This document shows, in pieces, positions 1 through 8,650 of a stretch of 64,000 nt of DNA. The DNA is from Novosphingobium lindaniclasticum LE124 (GTDB taxonomy: Bacteria > Pseudomonadota > Alphaproteobacteria > Sphingomonadales > Sphingomonadaceae), in the NCBI RefSeq assembly GCF_000445125.1, contig NZ_ATHL01000083.1, positions 1-64,000 on the forward strand, read 5' to 3'. The notes beneath the pieces are model-generated. The model was not told where the DNA came from. It saw only the letters and a list, made by a program, of their open reading frames with translations, and made no database searches. The position numbers and the translations under genes are program-made. How positions within the stretch are numbered: position 1 is the first letter of the stretch; the number at the start of each line of letters is the position of its first letter.

Positions 1-546
1 CGCTGGAACAACAACGACAATCGCCCGGATCGCGGCAACTGGGGCCGCGATCGCCGGGACGACGACCGGCGCTGGAACAACAACGACGGCAACCGCCCCG
101 ACCGCAACGGCTGGAACCGGGACCGCAGGGATAATGATCGCCGCTGGAACAACGACAACAACCGCCCGGGCCGCAACGACTGGGGCCGGGACCGCCGGAA
201 CGACGATCGCCGCTGGTCGGGGAGCGACAACCGCCGTTGGGATCGCAACGACTGGCGCCGCGACAATCGCTACGACTGGCAGCGCTACCGCGATCGCAAC
301 CGCTCGATCTATCGCATCGGCGGCTACTACGCGCCCTACCGCGATTACTCCTACCGCCGCCTGAGCATAGGCTTCTCGCTGGGCTCGCTGTTCTACGGCA
401 GCAATTACTGGATCAACGATCCCTGGCAGTACCGCCTGCCCCCTGTCTACGGGGCCTACCGCTGGGTGCGCTACTACGACGACGTCCTGCTGGTGGACAC
501 TTATTCCGGCGAAGTGGTGGACGTGATCTACGACTTCTTCTGGTGA
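1..546 (+). CDS. RcnB-family envelope protein, C-terminal part (5' end outside window)
   Basis: The frame is open from the first base and ends at TGA 544-546, giving 181 visible residues. The first ~96 residues are an Arg/Asp/Asn/Trp-rich low-complexity tract made of about four 23-24-residue repeats. The last ~80 residues hold the Tyr-rich block typical of RcnB-like proteins (SIYRIGGYYAPYRDY, LPPVYGAYRWVRYYDDVLLVD, VVDVIYDFFW). Members are small secreted proteins; E. coli RcnB affects nickel/cobalt balance, but many alphaproteobacterial members have only the fold in common, so metal homeostasis here is an inference. The signal peptide would lie before the window. A strong terminator follows directly. 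Confidence 0.8.
   Translation, partial: RWNNNDNRPDRGNWGRDRRDDDRRWNNNDGNRPDRNGWNRDRRDNDRRWNNDNNRPGRNDWGRDRRNDDRRWSGSDNRRWDRNDWRRDNRYDWQRYRDRNRSIYRIGGYYAPYRDYSYRRLSIGFSLGSLFYGSNYWINDPWQYRLPPVYGAYRWVRYYDDVLLVDTYSGEVVDVIYDFFW
7..288 (+). repeat. Tandem 69-72 bp coding repeats in the RcnB-like gene
   Basis: Four consecutive units (7-75, 76-147, 148-216, 217-288) encode variants of NNNDNRPDRxxWxRDRRxDDRRW. The first three are closely similar; the fourth is diverged. In-frame unit lengths of 23 or 24 codons fit growth and shrinkage by slippage or recombination without a frameshift. The product is an intrinsically disordered, strongly charged arm. Confidence 0.8.
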
Positions 547-554
547 ACGATGCG

Positions 555-587
555 AAGCCCCTGGATCCCCGCGATCCGGGGGCTTTT
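555..587 (+). terminator. Rho-independent terminator after the RcnB-like gene
   Basis: GCCCCTGGATC (557-567) pairs with GATCCGGGGGC (573-583), an 11-bp stem with one T-G pair and a five-base loop. AA before it pairs with the start of the TTTT run at 584-587. It lies 8 bases after the stop codon, and it argues against any start of the next gene upstream of it. Confidence 0.88.
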
Positions 588-666
588 CGCATCGGGCGGA
601 AATGAGCCACAGTTTCCTTGCTTCCCCCGATTGATCCGGAGCCGTGGCCGGCTAGTCTCCACCGCG

Positions 667-1332
667 ATGCCAAGACCAGCCCATCCCGATTGCGACGCCT
701 TGGCCAGAACGGGCAGTTCCGTCCGCGAGCGATTGGCAGCCGCTCCCGCCCTCACCCGTTACGCGGTGGAAGGCGCGGAAATCTACAGCGCGCCCGGCTT
801 TCTCAGCCATACACATTGTCATCACATCATCGGCCTGATCGACGGCGTTGCGAGCCCTTCTCGCCTCGTCGACGAAAAGGATTGGGACGGCTACCGCACC
901 AGCTTCTCGGGTGACGTCGATCCGCGCGACACCGTCGTCCGGGCGCTCGATGAACGGCTGGCCGCGCTCACCGGCATCGCTCCGGGCCACGGCGAATCCC
1001 TGCAGGGCCAGCGCTACAACCGGGGCGAATACTATCATGAGCATTGGGACTGGTTCGACACCGAGGCGCCCTACTGGCTCCGTGAGAGCCGCAACGGCGG
1101 GCAACGCAGCTGGACCGCTATGGTCTATCTCAATGCCGTCGACGAAGGCGGCTCCACCGATTTCGTCCATCTCGGCCTGAAAGTGGCGCCCAGCGCCGGG
1201 TCGCTGCTGATCTGGAACAATGCCCTGCCGGACGGCTCCCCGAACCCGCTGACGATGCATGCCGCCCGCCCGGTGCTGCGGGGGGTCAAGTATGTAGTGA
1301 CGAAGTGGTTCCGCGCCCGTCCCTGGAATTAG
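667..1332 (+). CDS. 2OG-Fe(II) oxygenase, prolyl 4-hydroxylase-like
   Basis: A 221-residue protein of the 2-oxoglutarate/Fe(II) dioxygenase superfamily, P4H-alpha type. The metal and substrate set is visible: YNRGEYYHEHWDWF gives the HxD pair H126/D128, TMH gives the distal H198, and K208 ten residues later matches the lysine that binds the 2-oxoglutarate C5 carboxylate in prolyl 4-hydroxylases. The reaction is Fe(II)-dependent hydroxylation coupled to 2OG decarboxylation; the target (protein proline or something else) cannot be told. An upstream in-frame ATG at 550 would place the N terminus inside the terminator, so 667 was chosen, although no strong Shine-Dalgarno sequence is seen. It converges with the DUF1003 gene, the stops being 7 bases apart. 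Confidence 0.85.
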   Translation: MPRPAHPDCDALARTGSSVRERLAAAPALTRYAVEGAEIYSAPGFLSHTHCHHIIGLIDGVASPSRLVDEKDWDGYRTSFSGDVDPRDTVVRALDERLAALTGIAPGHGESLQGQRYNRGEYYHEHWDWFDTEAPYWLRESRNGGQRSWTAMVYLNAVDEGGSTDFVHLGLKVAPSAGSLLIWNNALPDGSPNPLTMHAARPVLRGVKYVVTKWFRARPWN

Positions 1333-1339
1333 CGGAACG

Positions 1340-1885
1340 TCAGCATTCCTCGCCATCTTCGGCCGAACGCCGCGCTTCCAGATATTCCATCAGGTGATCG
1401 AACCGGCGATGGAGGCGGATGATCTCGAGCTGGGTGCGCAAGTTCACCTCGTAATCGTGCCGCGCGGTGATGCGATCCTTATCGGCCTGGCGGTTCTGGC
1501 TCATCATGATGACCGGCGCCTGGATCGCCGCGAGCATCGAGAGCATCAGGTTGAGGAAGATATAGGGATAGCCGTCGAAGGGCTTCAACCCAAGTGGCGC
1601 GAACACCGGGCTGTTCAGGATCGCGCTGTTCAGCAGCATCCAGCCGAACAACACCAGGGCGAAAGCGACGATGAAACCCCAGCTTCCGCCGACCGCAGCG
1701 ACCCGATCGGCCAGGCGGTCCGCGCGGGTCGCGTGAAGTGCGGCCAGTTCGTCCGCATTCGGGCCGACGACGGTGCCACTCGCGATACGCTGGAGCACCT
1801 CCCGGTCTTCCCCGTCGAGATCCTCGAACCGGCGCCCGAGCAGCTCTTCGGCAAGTTCCTCGGGCGTGTGGGGATTCCTGTGCAT
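1340..1885 (-). CDS. DUF1003 membrane protein
   Basis: A 181-residue protein matching the DUF1003 family. The N-terminal ~60 residues are soluble. Two hydrophobic spans follow (about 66-86, GGSWGFIVAFALVLFGWMLLN, and 107-128, ending in the family's IQAPVIMMSQNRQADKDR block). The C-terminal region is helical with many Arg/Glu and probably lies in the cytoplasm. The biochemical role is unknown; the family is often linked to cation movement only by weak similarity. It starts 16 bases after the lysK stop on the same strand, so it is probably co-transcribed with lysK. Confidence 0.85.
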   Translation of the reverse strand: MHRNPHTPEELAEELLGRRFEDLDGEDREVLQRIASGTVVGPNADELAALHATRADRLADRVAAVGGSWGFIVAFALVLFGWMLLNSAILNSPVFAPLGLKPFDGYPYIFLNLMLSMLAAIQAPVIMMSQNRQADKDRITARHDYEVNLRTQLEIIRLHRRFDHLMEYLEARRSAEDGEEC

Positions 1886-1901
1886 TCCAACCTCGCGGCG
1901 C

Positions 1902-3521
1902 TCAGCTTGCGGCGGCCAGAGCCTCCGCGATCAGTTTGCGGGTTTCCGGAACGCCGTAAAGAGCGATGAAGCTGCCCATGCGCGGCCCCTGAGGCGAGCC
2001 CAGCAGCGTCTCGTAGAGAGCCTTGAACCAGTCCCGCAGGGTCTCGAATTGGAACGCCTCATTCTTGCCGATTTCGTAAACCACGTTCTGCAGCGTCTCC
2101 GCCGTCGCATCGGCCCCGGCCTTTTCCAGTTCCGCATCGAGGACCTTGAGCGCTTCCGCTTCGTTCGCGCTGGGCGCCCGGCGCTGGAGAGTCGGCGCGA
2201 TGAAGTCGCGGTTGGTGGCAAGCGCGGCGCGCACCATGTCACCCAGTTCCGGGTGCGCTTCGGGATCGGCATCGGCGACATAGTTGCCGAGGTATGACCA
2301 GACCTGCTCCGCCGTGGCATCTGCGCCAAGCACGCCCACGAGGTTGAGCAGGAGCGAGAACGTCACCGGGACGGTATCGCCGGCGCCCCGAGGGGTGGCG
2401 GCATCGTCCGATCCATTGGCGCGCAGCAGGTGCCAGACCGGATTGCCGAGCTGCTTGTCGACCGCCTGATCGGCAAGGTTGCCGCGGAACTGCCAGTACT
2501 CGTCGATCGCCTTCGGGATGACGCCGGCGTGAAGCTGCTTGGCGCTCTTGGGTTCGCGGAAGAGGTAGAAGCCCAGCGATTCCTCTGTGCCATAAGTCAG
2601 CCACTGCTCGATGGTCAGGCCGTTGCCCTTGGACTTCGAGATCTTCTCTCCGTTCTCGTCAAGGAACAGTTCGTAGATCAGGCCTTCCGGTTTACGCCCG
2701 CCGAGCACCTGCACGATCTTGCCCGATTGGGTGACGGAGTCGGTCAGGTCCTTGCCGCACATCTCATAGTCGACGCCGAGCGCGTACCAGCGCATGGCCC
2801 AATCGACCTTCCACTGGAGCTTGGCCTTGCCGCCGAACACGGACTGCTCGACCACGGTGCCGTCCTCGTCGGTGAAGCGGATCATGCCGGTGGCGGCGTC
2901 GAGCACTTCGACCGGAACCTGAAGCACGACGCCGCTCGTGGGCGAGACCGGCAGGACCGGCGAGTAGGTCTTGCGGCGCTCCTCGCGCAGCGTGGGCAGC
3001 ATGATGTCGAGAATGCCCTGGTTGCATTCCAGCACCCGCGTCAGCGCCGCGTCGAATTCGCCGGAGTTGTAACGGTCGCTTGCGGAGACGAACTCGTAAT
3101 CGAACCCGAAGCGGTCAAGAAAGTCGCGCAACATCGCGTTGTTGTGATGCGCGAAGCTCTCGTGGGTCCCGAACGGGTCGGGAATGCGGCTGAGCGGCTT
3201 GCCGAGGTTGGCGGCGAGCACTTCCGAATTCGGGATATTGTCGGGCACCTTGCGCAGCCCGTCCATGTCATCCGAGAACGCCACGAGACGCGTCGGCGCA
3301 CCGCCCGTCAGCGCTTCATAGGCGCGGCGGACCAGAGTGGTGCGCAGCACTTCCTGGAAAGTGCCGATATGCGGCAGGCCGGAGGGACCGTAGCCGGTTT
3401 CGAACAGCACCGGGGCACCGTTCGGTTTGCCCTGCGGATAGCGCTTGAGGAGCTTCTGGGCCTCCTGGAAGGGCCAGGCCTTGGACACACGTGCGGCTTC
3501 GATCAGGGCTTGTTCAGTCAT
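1902..3521 (-). CDS. lysK: Lysyl-tRNA synthetase, class I
   Basis: A 539-residue class I LysRS, which charges tRNA-Lys with lysine using ATP. This archaeal-type enzyme replaces the class II LysS in many alphaproteobacteria. The HIGH-equivalent is HIGT (51-54) in PSGLPHIGTFQE and the KMSKS-equivalent is KISKS (293-297) in GEKISKSKGNGL. The C-terminal half is the alpha-helical anticodon-binding cage expected for this class. Length is normal. ATG at 3521 gives the N terminus MTEQALIEAARVSKAWPFQE, usual for alphaproteobacterial members. A class II enzyme elsewhere in the genome cannot be excluded. Confidence 0.96.
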   Translation of the reverse strand: MTEQALIEAARVSKAWPFQEAQKLLKRYPQGKPNGAPVLFETGYGPSGLPHIGTFQEVLRTTLVRRAYEALTGGAPTRLVAFSDDMDGLRKVPDNIPNSEVLAANLGKPLSRIPDPFGTHESFAHHNNAMLRDFLDRFGFDYEFVSASDRYNSGEFDAALTRVLECNQGILDIMLPTLREERRKTYSPVLPVSPTSGVVLQVPVEVLDAATGMIRFTDEDGTVVEQSVFGGKAKLQWKVDWAMRWYALGVDYEMCGKDLTDSVTQSGKIVQVLGGRKPEGLIYELFLDENGEKISKSKGNGLTIEQWLTYGTEESLGFYLFREPKSAKQLHAGVIPKAIDEYWQFRGNLADQAVDKQLGNPVWHLLRANGSDDAATPRGAGDTVPVTFSLLLNLVGVLGADATAEQVWSYLGNYVADADPEAHPELGDMVRAALATNRDFIAPTLQRRAPSANEAEALKVLDAELEKAGADATAETLQNVVYEIGKNEAFQFETLRDWFKALYETLLGSPQGPRMGSFIALYGVPETRKLIAEALAAAS

Positions 3522-3596
3522 GCAGCGCTCTTTGGCGAAAAGCGCGCAGAAGGCAAGAGACCGTCGGCCCGGGCGCGATCCAGGACGACGCCGGTT

Positions 3597-3890
3597 TCAC
3601 TGCTCCTGCCATTGCCAGTCGTAAGCCAGCGGCGCCTCTCTGAAGGCGAAGCGGTCTATATGTGTGGCGACGACCTGCGCCAAGCGCTCCAGGTCCGCAC
3701 GGTCTGCACCGGTGATGGAGATGGCGATGCCCTCCCCATCGGCTGCCATGGTGGCGACGGCGGTGGGGAACGTCACCGTGCCGATATCGCCCTCCACTTG
3801 CGTCTGGAGCTTGTGACTCCAGTGCTTGCAAAGCTGGCGGACATATTTGCCGCCATTGTCCGTGGCGACGTGCGTGGCGATCACGTTCAT
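3597..3890 (-). CDS. DUF2218 protein, coupled to YqjI-like regulator
   Basis: A 97-residue DUF2218 protein. Visible family features are the start (ATHVATDNGGKYVRQLCKHWSHK), the central FPTAVATMAADGEGIAISI and the end of the form FRxAPLAYDWQ. DUF2218 domains occur alone or next to siderophore-interacting ferric-reductase domains, so a role around iron handling is inferred, not shown. Its ATG overlaps the TGA of the upstream PadR gene (ATGA, 3887-3890), so the two are translationally coupled and presumably share the operator in front of the PadR gene. No siderophore-interacting reductase gene is present in this window. Confidence 0.82.
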   Translation of the reverse strand: MNVIATHVATDNGGKYVRQLCKHWSHKLQTQVEGDIGTVTFPTAVATMAADGEGIAISITGADRADLERLAQVVATHIDRFAFREAPLAYDWQWQEQ

Positions 3891-4618
3891 GCTTCAATCC
3901 TTTCGATCTTGCGGGTCGCCTCGTCGAGCGCGTCGGCGATCTGGAGGATCACTTCCCGATCGGCGCCATCCTTGCTGAGACGATCGAACATGGCGATCTT
4001 CAGTGCATGCATGGCCCGGCGTACCGGAGCAGGATCGACCTTCTCCCGAACTTCGGCAAGCGCCGTCAGCCGCGCCTTCAAAGCGGCCGCCTTTTCCGCA
4101 TCGCCCTCGGCCTGGGCGCGGCCCTGTTCGGTGACCTCATAGGACTTGCGCGAGCCGCCTTCGGCTGCCGGTGCGATCAGGCCGGATTCTTCCATGTAGG
4201 TCAGAGCAGGATAGACGACGCCGGGACTGGGGGCGTAGTCCCCGCCAGACAAGGCCTCGATTTCGCGGATCAGATCGTAGCCGTGACGCGGCGCCTCGGC
4301 GATCAGGGCGAGCAGCAGAACCTGAAGTTCCGCCTGATCGAACAGCCGCTTGCGCCGACCGCCGCCGGGCCTACCGCCGAAACCGCCGCCAGGTCCTCCC
4401 CCGAAACCCTCGCCGCGGCCGCCGCGCCCGCGCCCTCGGCCGCCGGGAACACCTTCGCCGAAGCCTTCGAAGCCGTCGCCTCTTTCGAACCTGCTACGGC
4501 CCATGCCGAAGCCGCCCCGCCCGCGCATGCCGCGTTCCTCGTGGTGGTGATCGCGATGGGCGCACCGGTGACCATCCCCTTCGGTTCCTTGTTCTCGATG
4601 TGTGTACAAGTTTCTCAT
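3887..4618 (-). CDS. PadR-family regulator with metal-binding-like N-terminal tail, YqjI-type
   Basis: A 243-residue regulator. The first ~28 residues are His/Cys/Asp-rich (HRCAHRDHHHEE), followed by a long Gly/Arg tract (to ~88) and then a PadR winged helix (RRKRLFDQAELQVLLLALI, HGYDLIREIE, YAPSPGVVYPALTYMEESGLI). This order matches E. coli YqjI, a nickel-responsive PadR repressor of the ferric reductase gene yqjH. Sensing of nickel or iron is inferred. ATG 4618 was preferred because GAAGAGAG lies 5 bases upstream; an in-frame ATG at 4642 would start 6 bases from the palindrome with no ribosome site. The gene is divergent from the helicase gene and coupled to the DUF2218 gene. Confidence 0.85.
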   Translation of the reverse strand: MRNLYTHREQGTEGDGHRCAHRDHHHEERGMRGRGGFGMGRSRFERGDGFEGFGEGVPGGRGRGRGGRGEGFGGGPGGGFGGRPGGGRRKRLFDQAELQVLLLALIAEAPRHGYDLIREIEALSGGDYAPSPGVVYPALTYMEESGLIAPAAEGGSRKSYEVTEQGRAQAEGDAEKAAALKARLTALAEVREKVDPAPVRRAMHALKIAMFDRLSKDGADREVILQIADALDEATRKIERIEA

Positions 4619-4647
4619 GTGATCTCTCTTCGTATGCTTCATGGCTA

Positions 4648-4696
4648 CAAGATATATCTTGAGACCAACTTCGCAAGAGATGAAAATGTATCTTGA
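4648..4696. promoter_or_regulatory. Probable PadR/YqjI-type operator
   Basis: CAAGATATATCTTG at 4648-4661 is a perfect 14-bp palindrome in a GC-rich region. The half-site TATCTTGA occurs twice in the same orientation, at 4655-4662 and 4689-4696, with starts 34 bp apart. It lies 30-78 bp upstream of the regulator's start codon, in the gap shared with the divergent helicase gene. PadR regulators usually bind AT-rich dyads near their own promoter, so autoregulation is the simplest reading. Binding itself is inferred. Confidence 0.55.
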
Positions 4697-4784
4697 TGTA
4701 TTTTCTGATTGAAGATCGGGTTTTCGACGATCCGATGGGCTCCAAGGTTTCCCTTTTGTCCGCGGCTTGCCTAAGACGAGCGCC

Positions 4785-7529
4785 ATGGCCGCCTTGCCCT
4801 TACCCGCTCTTCACGCCAGCCATGGCGGATCCTGGCTACGCGACGGTGCGGGAACGACGCGCCCGGTGTCTAAAGGCGAAGCGGTCATGTCGGCGGCGGA
4901 TACGCCGCTGCTGATCCTCAATGCACCGCTGGTCGCCACCCGGCTCGGCTACCCCGATCTGTCGGGGCTCGATCTGCTCGAACTCTACGCTTTCATGCAC
5001 CCGGCCAGGTTCGTGGTGCCGACGCCGAAGGGCCTGGCCAATGCACTCGGGCTGGATGCGCCGGTAGACGATGCCGACGTCCCACGCCTGCTGCAGGAAG
5101 CGGCCGGGGCCCTGCTCGATGTCTGCGATAGCCCGGATTGGAGCGAACGCGAGGGCGCGTGGACGGCCCTGCAATCGCTCACCCGCATGCGCTGGCCCTG
5201 GGCCTCGCTGCTGAACCCCCGCGTCGCCCGCCCCGAACGGGCTGAACGCTGGCTGTTCACACGGCTCCCGGAGTGGGAGGAAAGCCCCGAACTGCCGCAG
5301 CCCCGGCAAGTCACGCTGGAACGCGACGAAGTGCTCCAGCGCCTCGCGCAGCTTACCGGAAGCGAGGCCGAACAACGCCCCACCCAGCAGGCCTATGCAG
5401 CCGAGGCCGCCGCCGCTTTCGCGCCGCGCCAGTCCTCCGGTCGTCCGCACGTTCTCCTGGCCCAGGCCGGGACGGGCATCGGCAAGACGCTGGGCTATCT
5501 CGCTCCCGCCTCGCTCTGGAGCAGCCTTTCGGGCGGCACGACCTGGGTATCGACCTATACCAAGGCCCTGCAGCGCCAGCTGCGCAAGGAGAGCCGGCGC
5601 GCCTGGCCCGATCGCCGCGCGGACGGCACCCAGCCGGTGGTCGTGCGCAAGGGACGCGAGAACTACCTCTGCCTGCTCAACCTGGAAGACGCGCTGCAAG
5701 GCGGCTTCGCAGGGCGTGCGGCGATCCTGGCCCATCTGGTCGCGCGCTGGGCCGCCTACACGCAGGACGGCGACATGATCGGCGGGGACTTGCCGGGTTG
5801 GCTGGGCACTCTGTTCCGGCAGCGGGGCATCACCGCTCTTACCGACCGGCGCGGCGAATGCGTTTACGCGGGCTGCCCGCACTACCGCAAATGCTTCATC
5901 GAACGCTCCGCGCGGGCCAGTGCCGGAGCCGACCTGGTGATCGGCAATCACGCCCTGGTCATGATCAACGCCGCGCGCGGCCGCGACCATGCCGGACGCC
6001 CCACCCGCATCGTCTTCGACGAAGGCCACCACGTCTTCGACGCTGCCGATTCGACATTTGCCGCCGCCCTCACCGGCACCGAGGCGATCGAATTGCGCCG
6101 CTGGGTGATCGGCCCCGAGAAGGCCTCTCGCGGACGGCGGCGCGGCCTTTCCGCCCGTCTCGCCGATGTCGCCAGCTACGACGAGGCCGGAGCGAGGGCG
6201 ATAGAGGCGGCGCGCGCGGCCGCCGAAGCGCTGCCCGGCGACGGCTGGATGCAGCGCCTTACCGAAGGTGAACCATCCGGCCCGATCGAGGAACTTCTCG
6301 CGGCCGTGCGCGCCACGGTCTACGCCCGCGACGAAAGCGGCGGGCAGGAGGCGGGCTACGGTCTGGAAACCGAAGCGGCCGGACTCGAAGGCGCCTTCGC
6401 CGAAGTCACCGAAGCGGCGCGGGAGGCACTGGGCGACTTGCGCCAGCCACTCGTTCGCCTCGGCCTGCGTCTGGAAGCGCTGCTGGAAGATGCGCCCGAC
6501 TGGCTCGACGGCCAGGGACGCGCGCGGATCGAGGGCGCGCGCCAGTCGCTCGGCTGGCGCATCGATCTGCTCCTGGCCTGGGAATCGATGCTGGGTCGGC
6601 TGAATGGCCCTGCCGACCCCGAGTTCGTCGATTGGCTCGCACTGGACCGGTCAGAAGCACGCGAATACGATGTCGGCGTTCATCGCCATTGGCTGGACCC
6701 GATGAAGCCCTTCGCCAGCGTGGTGCTCGAACCGGCCCACGGCGTCGTCATGACCTCGGCCACGCTGCGCGACGGGGAGAATTGGGACAAGGCGATCGCA
6801 CGCTCCGGCACCGGGCATATCGATGTCGCGCCGCGTCTTTCCGAGCACCTCAGCCCCTTCGACTATGCCGCCCAGGCCGAAGTCCTGATCGTCAACGACA
6901 TCCCGCGCGGCGACATACCGGCCTTGGCAGGCGCTTATGCTCGGCTGATCGAATCGGCGGGGGGCGGCGTGCTGGGGCTGTTCACCGCGATTCGCCGCCT
7001 CCGTGCGGTCTATGGCCGCATCGCCGACCGGCTCGCCCGCGCCGGCCTGCCGCTCTACGCGCAGCATGTCGATCCGATGGACACCGGCACGCTGGTGGAC
7101 ATCTTCCGCGACGATCCGGCCGCATCGCTGCTCGGCACCGACGCGCTACGCGACGGGGTCGACGTTCCCGGCGAATCGCTTCGCCTCGTCATCATGGAGC
7201 AAGTGCCTTGGCCGCGCCCGACCATCCTGCACCGCGCGCGGCGACTTGCAGGCGGCGGGTCGGCCTATGACGACAGCCTGATCCGCGCCAAGCTCGCGCA
7301 GGCGTTCGGCCGTCTCATCCGCAGCCGGGGCGACCGCGGCCATTTCGTGGTGCTCTCTTCCGCATTCCCGTCGCGCCTGCTCAGCGCATTTCCGCCGGGA
7401 ACCCCGGTCCTGCGCATTTCCCTGGAGGAAGCCTTGCAACGCGTGGCCTGGAATGGTTCAGAAGAAAGCAGACGGCGGGAGAGCGCCCCCTACCCTGCAG
7501 GCGAATCCTTCGGCCGCCCGCCCGTTTGA
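4785..7529 (+). CDS. DinG/XPD-family ATP-dependent DNA helicase
   Basis: A 914-residue superfamily 2 helicase of the iron-sulfur (XPD/DinG) type. The N-terminal ~200 residues are a lineage-specific domain. Walker A is AGTGIGKT (about 228-235). The iron-sulfur cysteines sit in ENYLCLLN and GECVYAGCPHYRKCF, followed by the family signature GADLVIGNHALVM, and the DEAH-equivalent is DEGHH. Motif VI is the QAFGRLIRSRGDRG segment. Such helicases unwind 5'-3' and act in DNA repair or on R-loops and replication forks. ATG 4785 keeps the conserved N terminus ALPLPALHASHGG; an internal ATG at 4887 would lose it. The C terminus runs ~40 residues past the last conserved segment. Confidence 0.9.
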   Translation: MAALPLPALHASHGGSWLRDGAGTTRPVSKGEAVMSAADTPLLILNAPLVATRLGYPDLSGLDLLELYAFMHPARFVVPTPKGLANALGLDAPVDDADVPRLLQEAAGALLDVCDSPDWSEREGAWTALQSLTRMRWPWASLLNPRVARPERAERWLFTRLPEWEESPELPQPRQVTLERDEVLQRLAQLTGSEAEQRPTQQAYAAEAAAAFAPRQSSGRPHVLLAQAGTGIGKTLGYLAPASLWSSLSGGTTWVSTYTKALQRQLRKESRRAWPDRRADGTQPVVVRKGRENYLCLLNLEDALQGGFAGRAAILAHLVARWAAYTQDGDMIGGDLPGWLGTLFRQRGITALTDRRGECVYAGCPHYRKCFIERSARASAGADLVIGNHALVMINAARGRDHAGRPTRIVFDEGHHVFDAADSTFAAALTGTEAIELRRWVIGPEKASRGRRRGLSARLADVASYDEAGARAIEAARAAAEALPGDGWMQRLTEGEPSGPIEELLAAVRATVYARDESGGQEAGYGLETEAAGLEGAFAEVTEAAREALGDLRQPLVRLGLRLEALLEDAPDWLDGQGRARIEGARQSLGWRIDLLLAWESMLGRLNGPADPEFVDWLALDRSEAREYDVGVHRHWLDPMKPFASVVLEPAHGVVMTSATLRDGENWDKAIARSGTGHIDVAPRLSEHLSPFDYAAQAEVLIVNDIPRGDIPALAGAYARLIESAGGGVLGLFTAIRRLRAVYGRIADRLARAGLPLYAQHVDPMDTGTLVDIFRDDPAASLLGTDALRDGVDVPGESLRLVIMEQVPWPRPTILHRARRLAGGGSAYDDSLIRAKLAQAFGRLIRSRGDRGHFVVLSSAFPSRLLSAFPPGTPVLRISLEEALQRVAWNGSEESRRRESAPYPAGESFGRPPV

Positions 7530-7598
7530 CCGATCCCCGCGTTTTCACGCTCGGTGAAGACGCTAAGTTCATTTGACGTCGCATCACCGGAATCCTCG

Positions 7599-8144
7599 AT
7601 GAAAACCCTCGGAATATTCAGACACGCCAAATCGGACTGGCACGATGCGCGCTTGCGGGACTTCGACCGTCCGCTCAACAAACGCGGACGCAAGGGCGCG
7701 GCGCTCATGGGGCTTCACATCCGCGATCAGGCCGTCGGCTGGAAGCGCGTGCTCGCCTCTCCGGCCGTGCGCGTGACCCAGACGATCGAACTTGCCGGCG
7801 AGTCGGCGGGGGAGATGCCACCGATCACCTGGGATCGCCGTATTTACCTGGCCAGTTCCGCCACTCTGCTGGACCTGCTGCGCGAGCAGACAGGCGACCC
7901 GGGATCCATCATGCTGGTAGGGCACAATCCCGGCCTTGAAGACCTGATATTCGACCTCGTGCCCGACGATGGCCGCAGCCCGATGCGCGACCTGGTCGAG
8001 GAAAAATTTCCCACCGCCGCCTATGCCGTTGTCGAACTGGACATCGACTCCTGGGATGCCCTGAGCGAAGGCTCCGGCCGCCTCGTGCACCTGACGCGCC
8101 CACGCGATCTCGATCCCGAACTTGGCCCCCACCCGCTCGATTGA
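7599..8144 (+). CDS. SixA-like histidine phosphatase
   Basis: A 181-residue protein of the histidine phosphatase (phosphoglycerate-mutase-like) superfamily, SixA branch. The catalytic RHG-type motif is RHAKSDW (R8, H9), and the second histidine lies in LVGHNPGLEDL. SixA removes phosphate from phosphohistidine of HPt domains in E. coli; the substrate here is not known and many such proteins act on other phosphoesters. ATG 7599 was chosen because MKTLGIFRHAKSDW is the normal N terminus; the in-frame ATG at 7554 adds unconserved residues. Converges with the MerR gene. Confidence 0.85.
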   Translation: MKTLGIFRHAKSDWHDARLRDFDRPLNKRGRKGAALMGLHIRDQAVGWKRVLASPAVRVTQTIELAGESAGEMPPITWDRRIYLASSATLLDLLREQTGDPGSIMLVGHNPGLEDLIFDLVPDDGRSPMRDLVEEKFPTAAYAVVELDIDSWDALSEGSGRLVHLTRPRDLDPELGPHPLD

Positions 8145-8174
8145 GCTTTCGAGCGGCAAGGCCCGAGCAGACGA

Positions 8175-8609
8175 TCAGTCCGCCGCAAGGGCCAGAGCCA
8201 GGCGGTTTCGTATCCGGCGCAGGTCCGCGAAGACCGCATCCGCAGCCGGCGCCGCATCTTCACTTCGCTCAAGCGGCATGGCCGCTTCACCGACCGCTTT
8301 CTGGCCGAGCGCCATGCCGGCCCCGCGCAAGGTATAGCCTTCACGATTTACCAGCCGGTCGATGTCGGCAATCAGCGCAACGTCTTCGGGGCGATAGTAG
8401 CGGCGATTGCCACTGCGCTTGATCGGCTGAAGAGCGGGAAACTGCTCCTCCCAGTAACGCAGGACGTGCTGGCGAATCCCCAGCGCCTTCGTGACTTCGC
8501 CGATCGTGCGCAGTGCATCGTGCGCCTTGCCATCGTTGAAGATCGCCTTGGCGGCAGCCCCGTCCTTCGGGACGACCGCTTCCGTGCGGTTCGCTTCGCT
8601 GGCTGTCAT
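8175..8609 (-). CDS. MerR-family transcriptional regulator
   Basis: A 144-residue protein with an N-terminal tail of ~30 residues, a MerR winged helix (RTIGEVTKALGIRQHVLRYWEEQFPALQPIKRSGNRRYYRPEDV, about 34-79) and a short helical C-terminal part. The C terminus has no Cys cluster or other recognisable effector domain, so the signal is unknown. In many alphaproteobacteria a MerR gene follows ihfA, as here (gap 41 bases), making it the last gene of the rpmF-plsX-fabH-ihfA string. Whether it acts on this operon is not known. Confidence 0.88.
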   Translation of the reverse strand: MTASEANRTEAVVPKDGAAAKAIFNDGKAHDALRTIGEVTKALGIRQHVLRYWEEQFPALQPIKRSGNRRYYRPEDVALIADIDRLVNREGYTLRGAGMALGQKAVGEAAMPLERSEDAAPAADAVFADLRRIRNRLALALAAD

Positions 8610-8650
8610 GGCACAAATCTCCGTATTCCGAACGTGATACCGTTTCCGGA

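Noticed and set aside
7..288. Regular repeats that could suggest a CRISPR array
   Set aside because: Units are contiguous, in frame and translated, with no spacers; they are coding repeats of a disordered arm.
4642..4786. Longer PadR N terminus starting at 4786 or 4642
   Set aside because: It would translate the operator palindrome or leave no ribosome site; the ATG at 4618 has GAAGAGAG at the right distance.
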